Below, in pieces: positions 34,059-42,611 of a stretch of DNA of 64,000 nt. The translations under genes and the position numbers were made by a program. The notes under the pieces were generated by a model that made no database searches, had not been told where the DNA came from, and saw only the letters and a list, made by a program, of their open reading frames with translations. The DNA lies in NCBI GenBank assembly GCA_947488605.1, contig CANKZJ010000001.1, positions 620,001 through 684,000 on the forward strand. The letters are read 5' to 3'. The stretch is from an uncultured Paracoccaceae bacterium. GTDB lineage: Bacteria > Pseudomonadota > Alphaproteobacteria > Rhodobacterales > Rhodobacteraceae. How positions within the stretch are numbered: position 1 is the first letter of the stretch; every line of letters begins with the position of its first letter.

Positions 34059-35846
34059 ATGCAATATGATTGCCGGATCGAGGGCGATTTATTGGTCTGC
34101 ACGCTAACGCCTGACCGCGCGTTAAGGGACGTCGTTTTTTGTTGTTCGGGCATGGCAACGATGGCGCCAGTGTCCGGTGGTAGGTTGGTTAAGTCTCTTG
34201 GTAGCTACACCGAAATCGCCCTGCCAAGTTTGGAAGCGGGACAAATTCATCACCTCAAGATCGCATATACAGGTGGTTATAAACCTGCAAACCGTGCCTG
34301 GATGCCGATGGGTTCTTACCTGAGGCACGCAGACGAAATCATTGCGCTACCGCCCACACCCTTGGGGCGAAGACCGGCGGCACCCATCAGCGCACCGCCT
34401 CTTGTGGGTCTAGCGCTAGCACCGCAGCCGTCTGTTTGGCGCCCAACTGGTCAAAGCGTCTCAATCGATGGCTTTGCTTTCAATGATCAGGCGTTGGATG
34501 CAGTGGCCAAGCTTGCAGATCGCCAGAACATGATGTTTCGCGGATCGCACACCGTCAAAATAGTTCAAACCGATCTGCCAATTGATGCCTACGCGCTAAC
34601 CATTGCCCCCGAAGGCATCACACTCTGCGCCTCTTCTTATGGCGGGCAGTTTTACGCAGGTATCACACTTCTAAGCTTGCTCCAGCAGGGCCAATTGCCA
34701 TGCGGCGAAATCATCGATACGCCGCGATTTGGATGGCGCGGACAACATCTTGATACTGCGCGGCACTACTATGACCCCGCCAGCATCATGGCACTACTTG
34801 ATCTTATGGCGCTTTTGAAACTCAATCGGTTTCACTGGCATTTTGCAGATGACGAAGCTTTCCGTATTGAACTCGACACATTGCCAGAGTTGGCACAAAA
34901 AACTGCACTGCGCGGTGAAGGTCAGGTTTTGCCTGCACTCTTCGCGGGCTCGCCTTGCGAGGGCGGCACTTATTCCAAAGAGACAGTGCGCACGATTATT
35001 GACCATGCCACAGCACTTAACATCGAGATACTCCCCGAGATCGAGGCCCCGGCACACGCATTGGCGTTGACCACAATCTATCCCGATACCCGCGATCCCG
35101 GCGATAACGGAACAGAGGCATCAGTCCAAGGTTACAAGCGAAACGCGCTGAACCCTGCGATGCCTAGGACGTGGCAGATCTTGGAAGCCATCGTTGATGA
35201 GATCAGCGCATTGTTCCCTTTCAATCATCTGCATTTAGGGTGTGATGAGTTGCCAAAAGACACATGGATGAGCAGCCCGCGTGCCCGCGCGCTGATGGCC
35301 GAACACCGATTGGAAACAACACACGACCTACAAGGCTGGACCATAGCAAAGCTTGCGGCTTATGCCGTCAGTAAAGGCCAACGCCCTGCGGCTTGGGAAG
35401 AGGCCGCGCAAGGATCAAACGGCGGCATCGGAAACAACGCAATCCTGTTTAGCTGGACCGGACAAGGCCCCGGAGTAGATGCCGCGCGCGCAGGCTATGA
35501 TGTCGTGATGACACCTGCCCAGCATGTTTATCTCGATATGGCGCACACGGATGACCCCGACGATTGGGGTGCAAGCTGGGCCGCATTTGTCGATCTGCCA
35601 GATACGATTGCATGGGACCCTGTGCCTGACAGCACCGTTGCCGATAACATTATCGGTGTCCAAGGGACATTTTGGTCAGAGTTCACAACACAAGACAACC
35701 AAATGTGGCCAATGCTGATGCCACGGCTACTTGGCGTGGCGATGATGGCATGGCAATCAGATCACCCTAAGATCGAGACTTTGCAAGCTCTTGCGAACAT
35801 GTACGTCATTGGGCGCAACGGTCGCGTGTCACTTTGTTCGTCATGA
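34059..35846 (+). CDS. GH20 beta-N-acetylhexosaminidase
   Basis: A 595-residue glycoside hydrolase that cleaves terminal GlcNAc or GalNAc from oligosaccharides. After an N-terminal carbohydrate-binding-like part and a GH20b domain, the catalytic barrel begins at FGWRGQHLDTARHYYD and continues HWHFADDEAFRIEL; the catalytic Asp-Glu pair lies in HLGCDELPKDTW near residue 405. No signal peptide is evident, so it may act in the cytoplasm on imported oligomers. It shares the transcript with the GntR regulator. Confidence 0.93.
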   Translation: MQYDCRIEGDLLVCTLTPDRALRDVVFCCSGMATMAPVSGGRLVKSLGSYTEIALPSLEAGQIHHLKIAYTGGYKPANRAWMPMGSYLRHADEIIALPPTPLGRRPAAPISAPPLVGLALAPQPSVWRPTGQSVSIDGFAFNDQALDAVAKLADRQNMMFRGSHTVKIVQTDLPIDAYALTIAPEGITLCASSYGGQFYAGITLLSLLQQGQLPCGEIIDTPRFGWRGQHLDTARHYYDPASIMALLDLMALLKLNRFHWHFADDEAFRIELDTLPELAQKTALRGEGQVLPALFAGSPCEGGTYSKETVRTIIDHATALNIEILPEIEAPAHALALTTIYPDTRDPGDNGTEASVQGYKRNALNPAMPRTWQILEAIVDEISALFPFNHLHLGCDELPKDTWMSSPRARALMAEHRLETTHDLQGWTIAKLAAYAVSKGQRPAAWEEAAQGSNGGIGNNAILFSWTGQGPGVDAARAGYDVVMTPAQHVYLDMAHTDDPDDWGASWAAFVDLPDTIAWDPVPDSTVADNIIGVQGTFWSEFTTQDNQMWPMLMPRLLGVAMMAWQSDHPKIETLQALANMYVIGRNGRVSLCSS

Positions 35847-35971
35847 TGTTTGCGCGTACGGCCATTGCCTGAAGGCTGCGCAACAGCACGTAAAAATCTT
35901 GGAGCCAATGATTTCCTTATGTGTTAGCAAAACCAAAAAATGTTTAACCCGCAAAAAATGGATACTTAAAG

Positions 35972-37111
35972 ATGAGGCAGTTCATCCAAACTTGGCGAGA
36001 GTCGCAGAGATTTCTAAAGAATAAATCCGCGCGCAATGGCATCGTGATTTATTCCGAGGGCGACTCCTATGATCAGTTCTTGCGACCCGTCATAGATGCC
36101 TTGGCCCATACGCATGACGACAAAGTTCATTACCTGACCTCTGACCCCGAAGACCGGATATTGGACAAGACCCCAGCCCATGTCGAAGGTTACTTCATTG
36201 GGAAAGGGGCGATGCGGACTTATACACTCAACAATATGCACGCGAAGGTTCTGGCGATGACAATGCCCGACCTGAACACTTTCCACATTAAACGATCACC
36301 GCATGTTCAGCACTACAATTACCTCCAGCATTCGCTGGTCAGCACACATATGATCTATCGCACCGGTGCATTTGATCACTTTGACTCTGTGATGTGCGCA
36401 GGCCCGCATCATGTGTCGGAAATCAAAGAGTGGGAAACCATGCAATCCCTGCCCGCCAAACAATTGGTCGAGCAGGGTTACCCACCGCTGGATAAGATGA
36501 TGGCGCTATCCAAGACCGCAGCGGTGCCGCCCATCGGCGAAAATGGTCGCCTTAACGTTCTTGTTGCACCGTCTTGGGGACCCGAAGGTTTGATGGAAAC
36601 CCGTGCGATGGAGATCGTCCGTATCTTATTGGATGCAGGCCACTTTGTGCATGTCCGCCCTCATCCCCGCACCCGGCAGATGGCAGCGCAAGCCTTGGCT
36701 GAGGTTGCGACGGCGTTCAAAGATCATCCCAACTTTGAAATGAACGAAGACATCACGGCTTTCGATGCGCTCGTGCAGTCTCATGTGATGATCTGTGATT
36801 GGTCGGGTGTTGCGATGGACTACGCGTTCGGGTTTGAACGACCGGTTTTGTTCATCGACGTACCGCGCAAGGTCAACAACCCCGAATATGTAAAAATGAA
36901 TGCGGTGCCTTTGGAAATTTCCTACCGTGATCAAGTTGGTGCCATTATCCAACCTGATCGCTTGGCAGAAATCCCGGCTGCACTTGCCACGCTATACGCA
37001 AATGCACCAGCGACTCGCGCGAAAATTGCAGCCCTACGGGAAACGCTCTTTTACAACCTTGGAAACAGTGCGAAATACGCGGCAGAGTTTCTGAGCGCGC
37101 GCGCCAAATAG
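35972..37111 (+). CDS. CDP-glycerol glycerophosphotransferase-like (TagF-type) transferase
   Basis: A 379-residue GT-B-like protein matching the C-terminal part of the TagF/CDP-glycerol glycerophosphotransferase family: VQHYNYLQHSLVSTHMIY, the phosphate-side VRPHPRTRQ and the acceptor-side CDWSGVAMDYAFGFERPVLF. Such enzymes move a polyol phosphate from a CDP carrier to a glycan. No membrane segment is seen. The ribosome site is weak. It lies just upstream of a PhnDCE-type importer and a TagD-like cytidylyltransferase, which together suggest a CDP-headgroup pathway. Confidence 0.82.
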   Translation: MRQFIQTWRESQRFLKNKSARNGIVIYSEGDSYDQFLRPVIDALAHTHDDKVHYLTSDPEDRILDKTPAHVEGYFIGKGAMRTYTLNNMHAKVLAMTMPDLNTFHIKRSPHVQHYNYLQHSLVSTHMIYRTGAFDHFDSVMCAGPHHVSEIKEWETMQSLPAKQLVEQGYPPLDKMMALSKTAAVPPIGENGRLNVLVAPSWGPEGLMETRAMEIVRILLDAGHFVHVRPHPRTRQMAAQALAEVATAFKDHPNFEMNEDITAFDALVQSHVMICDWSGVAMDYAFGFERPVLFIDVPRKVNNPEYVKMNAVPLEISYRDQVGAIIQPDRLAEIPAALATLYANAPATRAKIAALRETLFYNLGNSAKYAAEFLSARAK

Positions 37112-37297
37112 AGAAAAGCCCAACCAAACAGCATTCCCTTTTCTAAGATTGCATCGCAGTTCGCCATGCAATTGACGAAGGAGTGCCTTGAAAATGACGC
37201 GACAGTTCAAGAGATTGCGCTTAATTTCCGTTCTAAAGGAAACAATACGCCCCACGACACCCCCAGAATCGGGCTGTCACACTCAGGAGAGACTGAA

Positions 37298-38239
37298 ATG
37301 AAGAAATTATTCCAGACCTTGGCGCTCTTTGTAGCAGCCATACTGACAACGGTTGTTGTCGGAACAGGTCAGGCTCAAAGCCAAGAAGTAGGCTCAGCAG
37401 AAACACCGTTGCGCGTGATGCTGGTCCCAACAGACGGCGGCACTGAAGATGGTACGCTTGCTGACTTCTCCCCGATCTTTAATGCGGTGTCCCGCGCATC
37501 CGGTCTGGAATTCGAAATTCGCGTGGGCCAAAGCTATGCATCCGTTGTTGAGGGTCTAACAAACGATCTCGTCGACATCGCCTTTGTTGGTCCAACTCTT
37601 TACCTGCAAGCCGCAGCTCGCGGCGTGGCAGAGCCTCTTGCTGTTGCCGTCTTGAACGGCGAGTCAGTCTATTACGCTGGCTTCTTTGCTAACCCAGGCT
37701 TTGAAATGCCCGACCTGACCGTGATGAATGGCCGTTCTATGGCATTTGGCGATGTGAACTCTTCATCAAGCTTTACCATTCAGGTTGGCATGTTGCTTGA
37801 AGCAGGCGTTGACCCAGCACGCGATCTGTCCAAGGTTTTCCTGACAGGCGGACACGCAAACAGCCTAAACGCATTGGCAGAAGGCCTTGTTGACGTCTCT
37901 GCGGCCTCATTCAACTCCTACCAAAAAGCAGTTGATTCAGGTGCAATCAGCACAGATGACGTTGTGCCAGTCGCACGTAGCGTGCCAATTCCGTACCCAC
38001 CGTTCATCATGCAGCCTTCACTGCCTGAAGACGTCAAAGCACGTCTGCGTAACGGTTTTGATACTGTTCATGAAGATCCGAACGTCACACCTGAAATGAT
38101 CCGTGGTTTTGGTGGTATCTTGGTTGACCGCTACACATCCGACATCACGCATGAGACGTTCCTTGCGGTGCAGCGGATGCTCGATCTCGCAACGCCTGAG
38201 ATCAAAGGCGAGATGCTCAAGCGCGCAGCAGAAAACTAA
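37298..38239 (+). CDS. Phosphonate/phosphate-ester ABC binding protein (PhnD-like)
   Basis: A 313-residue periplasmic binding protein with a signal peptide (MKKLFQTLALFVAAILTTVVVGTGQAQ). Recognised by FVGPTLYLQAAARG, AEPLAVAVLNG, SMAFGDVNSSSSFTIQ and VFLTGGHANSLNAL, the PhnD/PtxB-type pattern. The ligand could be a phosphonate, phosphite or small phosphate ester. AGGAGA lies before ATG 37298; the ORF-track start 37166 lies in the spacer. It heads a phnD-phnC-phnE order followed by a cytidylyltransferase and no C-P lyase or phosphonatase genes. Confidence 0.85.
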   Translation: MKKLFQTLALFVAAILTTVVVGTGQAQSQEVGSAETPLRVMLVPTDGGTEDGTLADFSPIFNAVSRASGLEFEIRVGQSYASVVEGLTNDLVDIAFVGPTLYLQAAARGVAEPLAVAVLNGESVYYAGFFANPGFEMPDLTVMNGRSMAFGDVNSSSSFTIQVGMLLEAGVDPARDLSKVFLTGGHANSLNALAEGLVDVSAASFNSYQKAVDSGAISTDDVVPVARSVPIPYPPFIMQPSLPEDVKARLRNGFDTVHEDPNVTPEMIRGFGGILVDRYTSDITHETFLAVQRMLDLATPEIKGEMLKRAAEN

Positions 38240-38275
38240 GATAGAGCAGCGCAGTCAGCAAAACTGGAGTGACCG

Positions 38276-39082
38276 GTGATCCGTTTCGATAAAATATCCA
38301 AGTCATATCCAGATGGTACGACTGCGCTGCGCGATATCAGCTTTGAGGTACCCAAAGGGCAGTTCTGTGTTCTTTTGGGTCACTCGGGTGCTGGTAAATC
38401 AACCATTCTGCGTTTGATCAACGGTTTGGTTGAACCATCGGATGGCGATGTTTCCGTCGATGGCACGAAAATCGCACCCCAGACACTGCAAACTGTCCGG
38501 CGCAAAGTTGCGATGATCCACCAAGAATTCAATCTGTCCGGCAGATCCAGCGTGGCGACCAATGTTATGACCGGCGCGTTGCCGGACGTGCCTGTTTTGA
38601 TGTCCTTGCTGGGCTGGTTTCCTGCCGCCATCCGCAAGAAATGCTGCGAATTAGTCGAGCTTGTAGGACTGCGCGAAGAACACCTCAAGCGGCGTGCCAG
38701 TGCCCTTTCGGGCGGCCAACAACAACGCGTTGGTATCGCACGCAGCTTAATGCTTGATCCATTGGTCATCCTTGCGGACGAACCCATCGCCAGCCTCGAT
38801 CCATCCACCAGCCGCGAGGTGCTTGGACACCTGCGCAAGATCGCACGCGAGCGCGATTGTACGATTTTGTGCTGCTTGCATCAGGTCGAACTTGCCAAGG
38901 AATTTGCTGACCGCATCGTTGGCATCGAAGGTGGTCGTGTGGTCTTTGATCTGGTCCCCAAGGACGTTGACGATAAGACCCTTCGCTTGATCTACAAGAA
39001 TTACGACGACCCTGCTGGGGAAAAGACCCTCATGGAAGCAAACGTTGATAAAGCACTTAGCCCCGCGATCATACCCGGATGA
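38276..39082 (+). CDS. Phosphonate-type ABC importer ATPase (PhnC-like)
   Basis: A 268-residue ATPase with Walker A GHSGAGKST, Q-loop region MIHQEFNLSGRSS, signature LSGGQQQRVGIARS and Walker B VILADEPIASLDP. The VMTGALPDVP-like and GWFPAAIRKK segments are typical of PhnC. GTG 38276 is used with GGAG upstream. It partners the PhnD- and PhnE-like proteins. Confidence 0.9.
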   Translation: MIRFDKISKSYPDGTTALRDISFEVPKGQFCVLLGHSGAGKSTILRLINGLVEPSDGDVSVDGTKIAPQTLQTVRRKVAMIHQEFNLSGRSSVATNVMTGALPDVPVLMSLLGWFPAAIRKKCCELVELVGLREEHLKRRASALSGGQQQRVGIARSLMLDPLVILADEPIASLDPSTSREVLGHLRKIARERDCTILCCLHQVELAKEFADRIVGIEGGRVVFDLVPKDVDDKTLRLIYKNYDDPAGEKTLMEANVDKALSPAIIPG

Positions 39083-39103
39083 TCCATTTCGTTGAGGGAA
39101 AAT

Positions 39104-40138
39104 ATGTCTGTCGAGAATGAAATGAAAAGGGCAGCGGGGAAAGAACGTCCCAGCTCTGCTTGGGAAATCTCGCCGCCTTACGGCACCAAGACTGTCTTGG
39201 TTGTCATTGTGGTCGCTATCTTCATGTACTTTTCGGGTAAGAACAGCGAAATTGATCGCATGTTCTATCTGCTTGGCGAAGCAGCCGGGAACGTCGTCGG
39301 ACTGAACGAGTCTTCGCAAGTCGTGAATGGGACTCAGACGATCGCGAATGCAATGTTCCCGTTGCAGTTTTCCGAAGTCACCGAGGTTTCGCGGATCGAG
39401 AACTTTGATCCCGAAGATTTGCCGATGTTTGCGCGTGTCGAAACACAAGAAGCCACGACGACTGTCGTTGACCCTGCCACGCTTGCAATTTCAAAGACAG
39501 TGACCGAACGGACCGTCGTTTATAACCCGGTCGGCTACCTTTTTCATGTCGTCGACAAAATGATCGAGACCATCGAAATTGCAATTTGGGCGACCTTCTT
39601 TTCGATCATTATCAGCATCCCCCTCGCCTATTACTCGTCCGCGAACTACACGCCGAACCGCATCGTTTACGGCTTTGCGCGCGGCATCGTCAGCTTATTT
39701 CGCGCCATTCCAGAACTGATTTCGGCGATGTTCCTTGTGCTGGCTTTTGGCTTTGGCCCCATCGCAGGTATCTTGGCGCTCGCATTCCACTCTGCCGGGT
39801 TTTTAGGGAAATTCTATGCAGAAGACATCGAGAACGCCGACAAAGGCCCCCAAGAAGCACTACGCGCAGTGGGAGTCTCAAAAGTGAAGACCCTGCGTTA
39901 TGCTGTTCTCCCTCAGGTCTTGCCCCAATATGTCGCCTACAACATGTATATTCTGGACCGGAATGTGCGCATGGCAACGGTCATCGGGATCGTTGGTGCC
40001 GGCGGTATCGGACAGGAACTCAAAGGGCGTTACGATATGTTCGAATATGGACATGTTGCGACCATCTTGGTCATGATTTTTATCACCGTCTTCGCACTGG
40101 ACCAGATCGCCGGTCGCATTCGTTCAAAACTTATCTAG
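39104..40138 (+). CDS. Phosphonate-type ABC permease (PhnE-like), extended
   Basis: A 344-residue inner-membrane permease, about 70-80 residues longer than typical PhnE. Helix 1 (TVLVVIVVAIFMYFSG) is followed by roughly 110 residues without membrane segments (containing many acidic and Val/Thr positions), then the usual permease core from MIETIEIAIWATFFSIIISIP, with the EAA-like loop GPQEALRAVGVSKVKTLRYAVLPQ. ATG 39104 has GAGGGA upstream. The inserted stretch is presumably periplasmic and may meet the binding protein. Confidence 0.87.
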   Translation: MSVENEMKRAAGKERPSSAWEISPPYGTKTVLVVIVVAIFMYFSGKNSEIDRMFYLLGEAAGNVVGLNESSQVVNGTQTIANAMFPLQFSEVTEVSRIENFDPEDLPMFARVETQEATTTVVDPATLAISKTVTERTVVYNPVGYLFHVVDKMIETIEIAIWATFFSIIISIPLAYYSSANYTPNRIVYGFARGIVSLFRAIPELISAMFLVLAFGFGPIAGILALAFHSAGFLGKFYAEDIENADKGPQEALRAVGVSKVKTLRYAVLPQVLPQYVAYNMYILDRNVRMATVIGIVGAGGIGQELKGRYDMFEYGHVATILVMIFITVFALDQIAGRIRSKLI

Positions 40139-40161
40139 CTTGCCTTGAATTGGAGAAGAGC

Positions 40162-40587
40162 ATGAACATCGTATACTCTTATTTTGTTATGGATATCGTT
40201 CACAGAGGTCATCTGTTGATGATGAAGAACTCCAAGGCAATCGCCGGTGTAGATGGCCGCTTGATCGTTGGAATCGTATCGGACGAAGCCGTGATTAAGC
40301 AAAAAGGCCGCGCGCCAGTGCTGAGCTTTTCTGAGCGTCTGGAACTGGCACAGGCAATCAAGTACGCGGACGTGGTTGTAGCGCAAGAAGACTATTCTCC
40401 GCTGCCCAATGTCCGGAAGATACAGCCAAACATTCTCATGGAAAGCGAAAGTCATGACGAACTGAGCATCCAAAAGGCGCGCGACGAGATGGAGTTGCTT
40501 GGTGGCAGCGTGATCGTGATGCCCTATTTCCAAGGTCAGTCTTCAACAGACATTAAAAACAAAATCGCAGCGCAACAAAACGACTAA
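40162..40587 (+). CDS. TagD-like cytidylyltransferase
   Basis: A 141-residue nucleotidyltransferase of the glycerol-3-phosphate cytidylyltransferase fold. It has the CTP-site HxGH motif as DIVHRGHLLMM, and a C-terminal equivalent of the family RTEGISTT motif changed to YFQGQSSTDIKNKI. The enzyme would form a CDP- or CMP-linked headgroup. The ORF track joins it to an out-of-frame stretch of phnE; ATG 40162 with GGAGAAG upstream is the real start. It is 23 bp after phnE, so it is co-transcribed with the importer. Confidence 0.87.
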   Translation: MNIVYSYFVMDIVHRGHLLMMKNSKAIAGVDGRLIVGIVSDEAVIKQKGRAPVLSFSERLELAQAIKYADVVVAQEDYSPLPNVRKIQPNILMESESHDELSIQKARDEMELLGGSVIVMPYFQGQSSTDIKNKIAAQQND

Positions 40588-40685
40588 ATGCGTACTTGAC
40601 GATCGTTCGCCTAACGGCATCAATACGTTGCGCTTAGTCCGATCATACAGCTAAACTGCACTGTCTTGACCCAATCGGAACATGC

Positions 40686-41687
40686 ATGGCGCGCGCGATC
40701 AAAACAACCAAACACTTCAACATCATGATCGTCGGCCAAGGTGGGCGTCTTGAATTTGAGGCGCTATTGTTTGTGGCCTCTTTGCGCGCGCACTCACCAA
40801 AGTTTTCGGGCCAAGTCATCGTGGCCGAACCACAGCCCGGACCGTTGTGGGATCGCGATCCGCGTATGTCAGCGCCCATCACAGCGCAACTCGAAGCGAT
40901 GGGCGCGCAAGTGGTTCCCTTTCAGTCCATCCATTTTGGGCAATCCTACCCCCAAGGCAACAAGATCGAAGGCTTGCAAACTTTGCCAAAAGGCGAGCCT
41001 TTCGTATTCTTCGACACCGATACGCTCATCACCGGCGAACTATCGAACATACCATTTGATTTCGAACGACCGGCGGCCTCTATGCGCCGTGGCCCGACTT
41101 GGCCAGTTGAAGAGCTCTACTGGCCCGGCTACACCGCGATTTGGAAATCGCTTTATGACCGCTTTGGTCTGAATTTCGAAAGCTCGCTCAATCTGGCACA
41201 GCCGGATGAGTATTGGGAACGCTATCTCTATTTCAACGCGGGCTGGTTTTTTGGGGCTGATCCCACAGCCTTTGGTCAAAGGTTTGCGGAATTTGCCGTC
41301 AGCGTCCGCGATGACCCGCCGCCAGAGTTGGTTATTCAACCGCTTTACCCTTGGCTGGATCAGATCATTTTGCCGCTAGTCATCAACAGCTTTGGCGGGG
41401 GGCGGCCCGGTCCAAACTTGACCGGGCTGGATGGTGCGACCACCTACCATTACCGGGTTCTGCCGTTATTCTATGCCACTGCATCGGACACCCAAATCGA
41501 AATCTTGGAAGAAGTGACCGCACCCAATAAAATCAAGAAACTGCTGAAGTTACACGAGCCTTTCAAGCGCATGGTCTATCAAGGACGTGGGCACAAAGTG
41601 CGCGCCATGTTTGATCGGGATAATCTGCCAAAGCACGAAAAAGCGATCAGAAATCAGATCAAATCTGCCGGTTTTTGGATGCGCTAG
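40686..41687 (+). CDS. GT-A-like glycosyltransferase, putative
   Basis: A 333-residue soluble protein. The acidic metal motif FVFFDTDTLITGEL near residue 105 and the later YLYFNAGWFFGADP resemble the DxD and acceptor regions of GT8-like transferases. No family was identified with certainty. It follows the cytidylyltransferase by 98 bp in the same direction and could supply the glycan acceptor for the TagF-like enzyme. It ends in a 4-bp overlap with the convergent ridA gene. Confidence 0.65.
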   Translation: MARAIKTTKHFNIMIVGQGGRLEFEALLFVASLRAHSPKFSGQVIVAEPQPGPLWDRDPRMSAPITAQLEAMGAQVVPFQSIHFGQSYPQGNKIEGLQTLPKGEPFVFFDTDTLITGELSNIPFDFERPAASMRRGPTWPVEELYWPGYTAIWKSLYDRFGLNFESSLNLAQPDEYWERYLYFNAGWFFGADPTAFGQRFAEFAVSVRDDPPPELVIQPLYPWLDQIILPLVINSFGGGRPGPNLTGLDGATTYHYRVLPLFYATASDTQIEILEEVTAPNKIKKLLKLHEPFKRMVYQGRGHKVRAMFDRDNLPKHEKAIRNQIKSAGFWMR

Positions 41688-42079
41688 GGGCGCTTTGCCA
41701 CCACATCAATTTCGACCAAGGCCCCGACCGCCAAACCGGTGACGCCAATGCATGTCCGCGCGGGCAGTTTTCCTTTCGCAAAGAAGCTTTGGTAGGTGTC
41801 GTTCATTTCAGCATAGTCGCGGTCGAATTCCGTCAGATACACCCTTGCCTGTGCTACGTTTTCCAACCCAAGTCCCATCCCCGCCAACACAATCTTGAGG
41901 TTCTCCATCACCCGGATCGTCTGCGCCGCGACACCCTCAGGAAGGGCACGGTCAGGTTCGCCGGGCCACGTCGGCATTTGCCCGGTCAGAAAAACCCAGC
42001 CGTCCACTTCGGACGCATGAGAAAATGTCGCAACCGGCTGCGGCGCGCCCTCAATCATATGAAATGTTGGAAGTGGCAT
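41684..42079 (-). CDS. RidA family protein
   Basis: A 131-residue member of the RidA/YjgF family, which hydrolyse reactive enamines/imines made by PLP enzymes or act in catabolic pathways. The fold is visible from FSHASEVDGWVFLTGQMP through VYLTEFDRDYAEMNDTY to the end LPARTCIGVTGLAVGALVEID; the conserved arginine lies in LPARTC. ATG 42079 has AAAGGAT upstream and replaces the ORF-track start at 42142. It follows a VOC gene by 25 bp on the same strand. Confidence 0.9.
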   Translation of the reverse strand: MPLPTFHMIEGAPQPVATFSHASEVDGWVFLTGQMPTWPGEPDRALPEGVAAQTIRVMENLKIVLAGMGLGLENVAQARVYLTEFDRDYAEMNDTYQSFFAKGKLPARTCIGVTGLAVGALVEIDVVAKRP

Positions 42080-42104
42080 TAGATATCCTTTGGTTTGCGT
42101 GCGT

Positions 42105-42524
42105 TCATGCACCGGTGGCGAAAATTCCGCTGGTGTCGGCATAGCCTTTCACCTCTATCGGGTTTCCAGATGGGTCCCGAAAAAACATTGTCCACTGCTC
42201 GCCCGGCTCGCCTTTGAACCGTACAGAGGGTGCAATAATGAAATCGGTCTGTCGTTCCTCCAGCCGTCCAGCCAATGCTGTCCAGTCTTCCAAGGGCAGC
42301 ACAATCCCGAAATGCGGCATTGGCACCATGTGATCGCCGACTTTGCCAGTGGCTTCGGTTTTGAACGGTGTGCCCAGATGCAGGCTTAGCTGATGCCCGA
42401 AGAAATCAAAATCGACCCAAGTTTCAGTCGATCGCCCTTCGGCAGCACCCAAAGCACCGGAATAGAATTCTCTTGCTTCGTCCAGATCCGAAACGTTGAA
42501 CGCCAAATGGAAGGGATGTGGCAT
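42105..42524 (-). CDS. VOC family protein
   Basis: A 139-residue VOC-fold protein with two beta-alpha-beta modules: HLAFNVSDLDEAREFYSGALG at the start and MFFRDPSGNPIEVKGY near the end. A conserved histidine pair (HLAF, MPHFGIVLP) and a C-terminal glutamate would bind a metal. The substrate is unknown. It is divergent from metY and likely co-transcribed with ridA. Confidence 0.9.
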   Translation of the reverse strand: MPHPFHLAFNVSDLDEAREFYSGALGAAEGRSTETWVDFDFFGHQLSLHLGTPFKTEATGKVGDHMVPMPHFGIVLPLEDWTALAGRLEERQTDFIIAPSVRFKGEPGEQWTMFFRDPSGNPIEVKGYADTSGIFATGA

Positions 42525-42554
42525 GATCTTGTCCTTTGCTCACAAGGGCCGTTG

Positions 42555-42581
42555 AGGTGGTATGCGTTTCCGCCTACACCT
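42555..42581 (+). other. Hairpin in the metY leader
   Basis: AGGTG pairs with CACCT around an inner GCG/CGC stem, 31 bp before the metY start in an 87-bp divergent region. I could not fit it to known SAM riboswitch consensus patterns, so no riboswitch is claimed. Confidence 0.25.
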
Positions 42582-42611
42582 TGCGCCAAAGAATTTCAAA
42601 GGGAGAGACCC

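Noticed and set aside
42525-42611. SAM riboswitch before metY
   Set aside because: A hairpin exists, but the sequence does not fit the SAM-II or SAM/SAH consensus elements I know.
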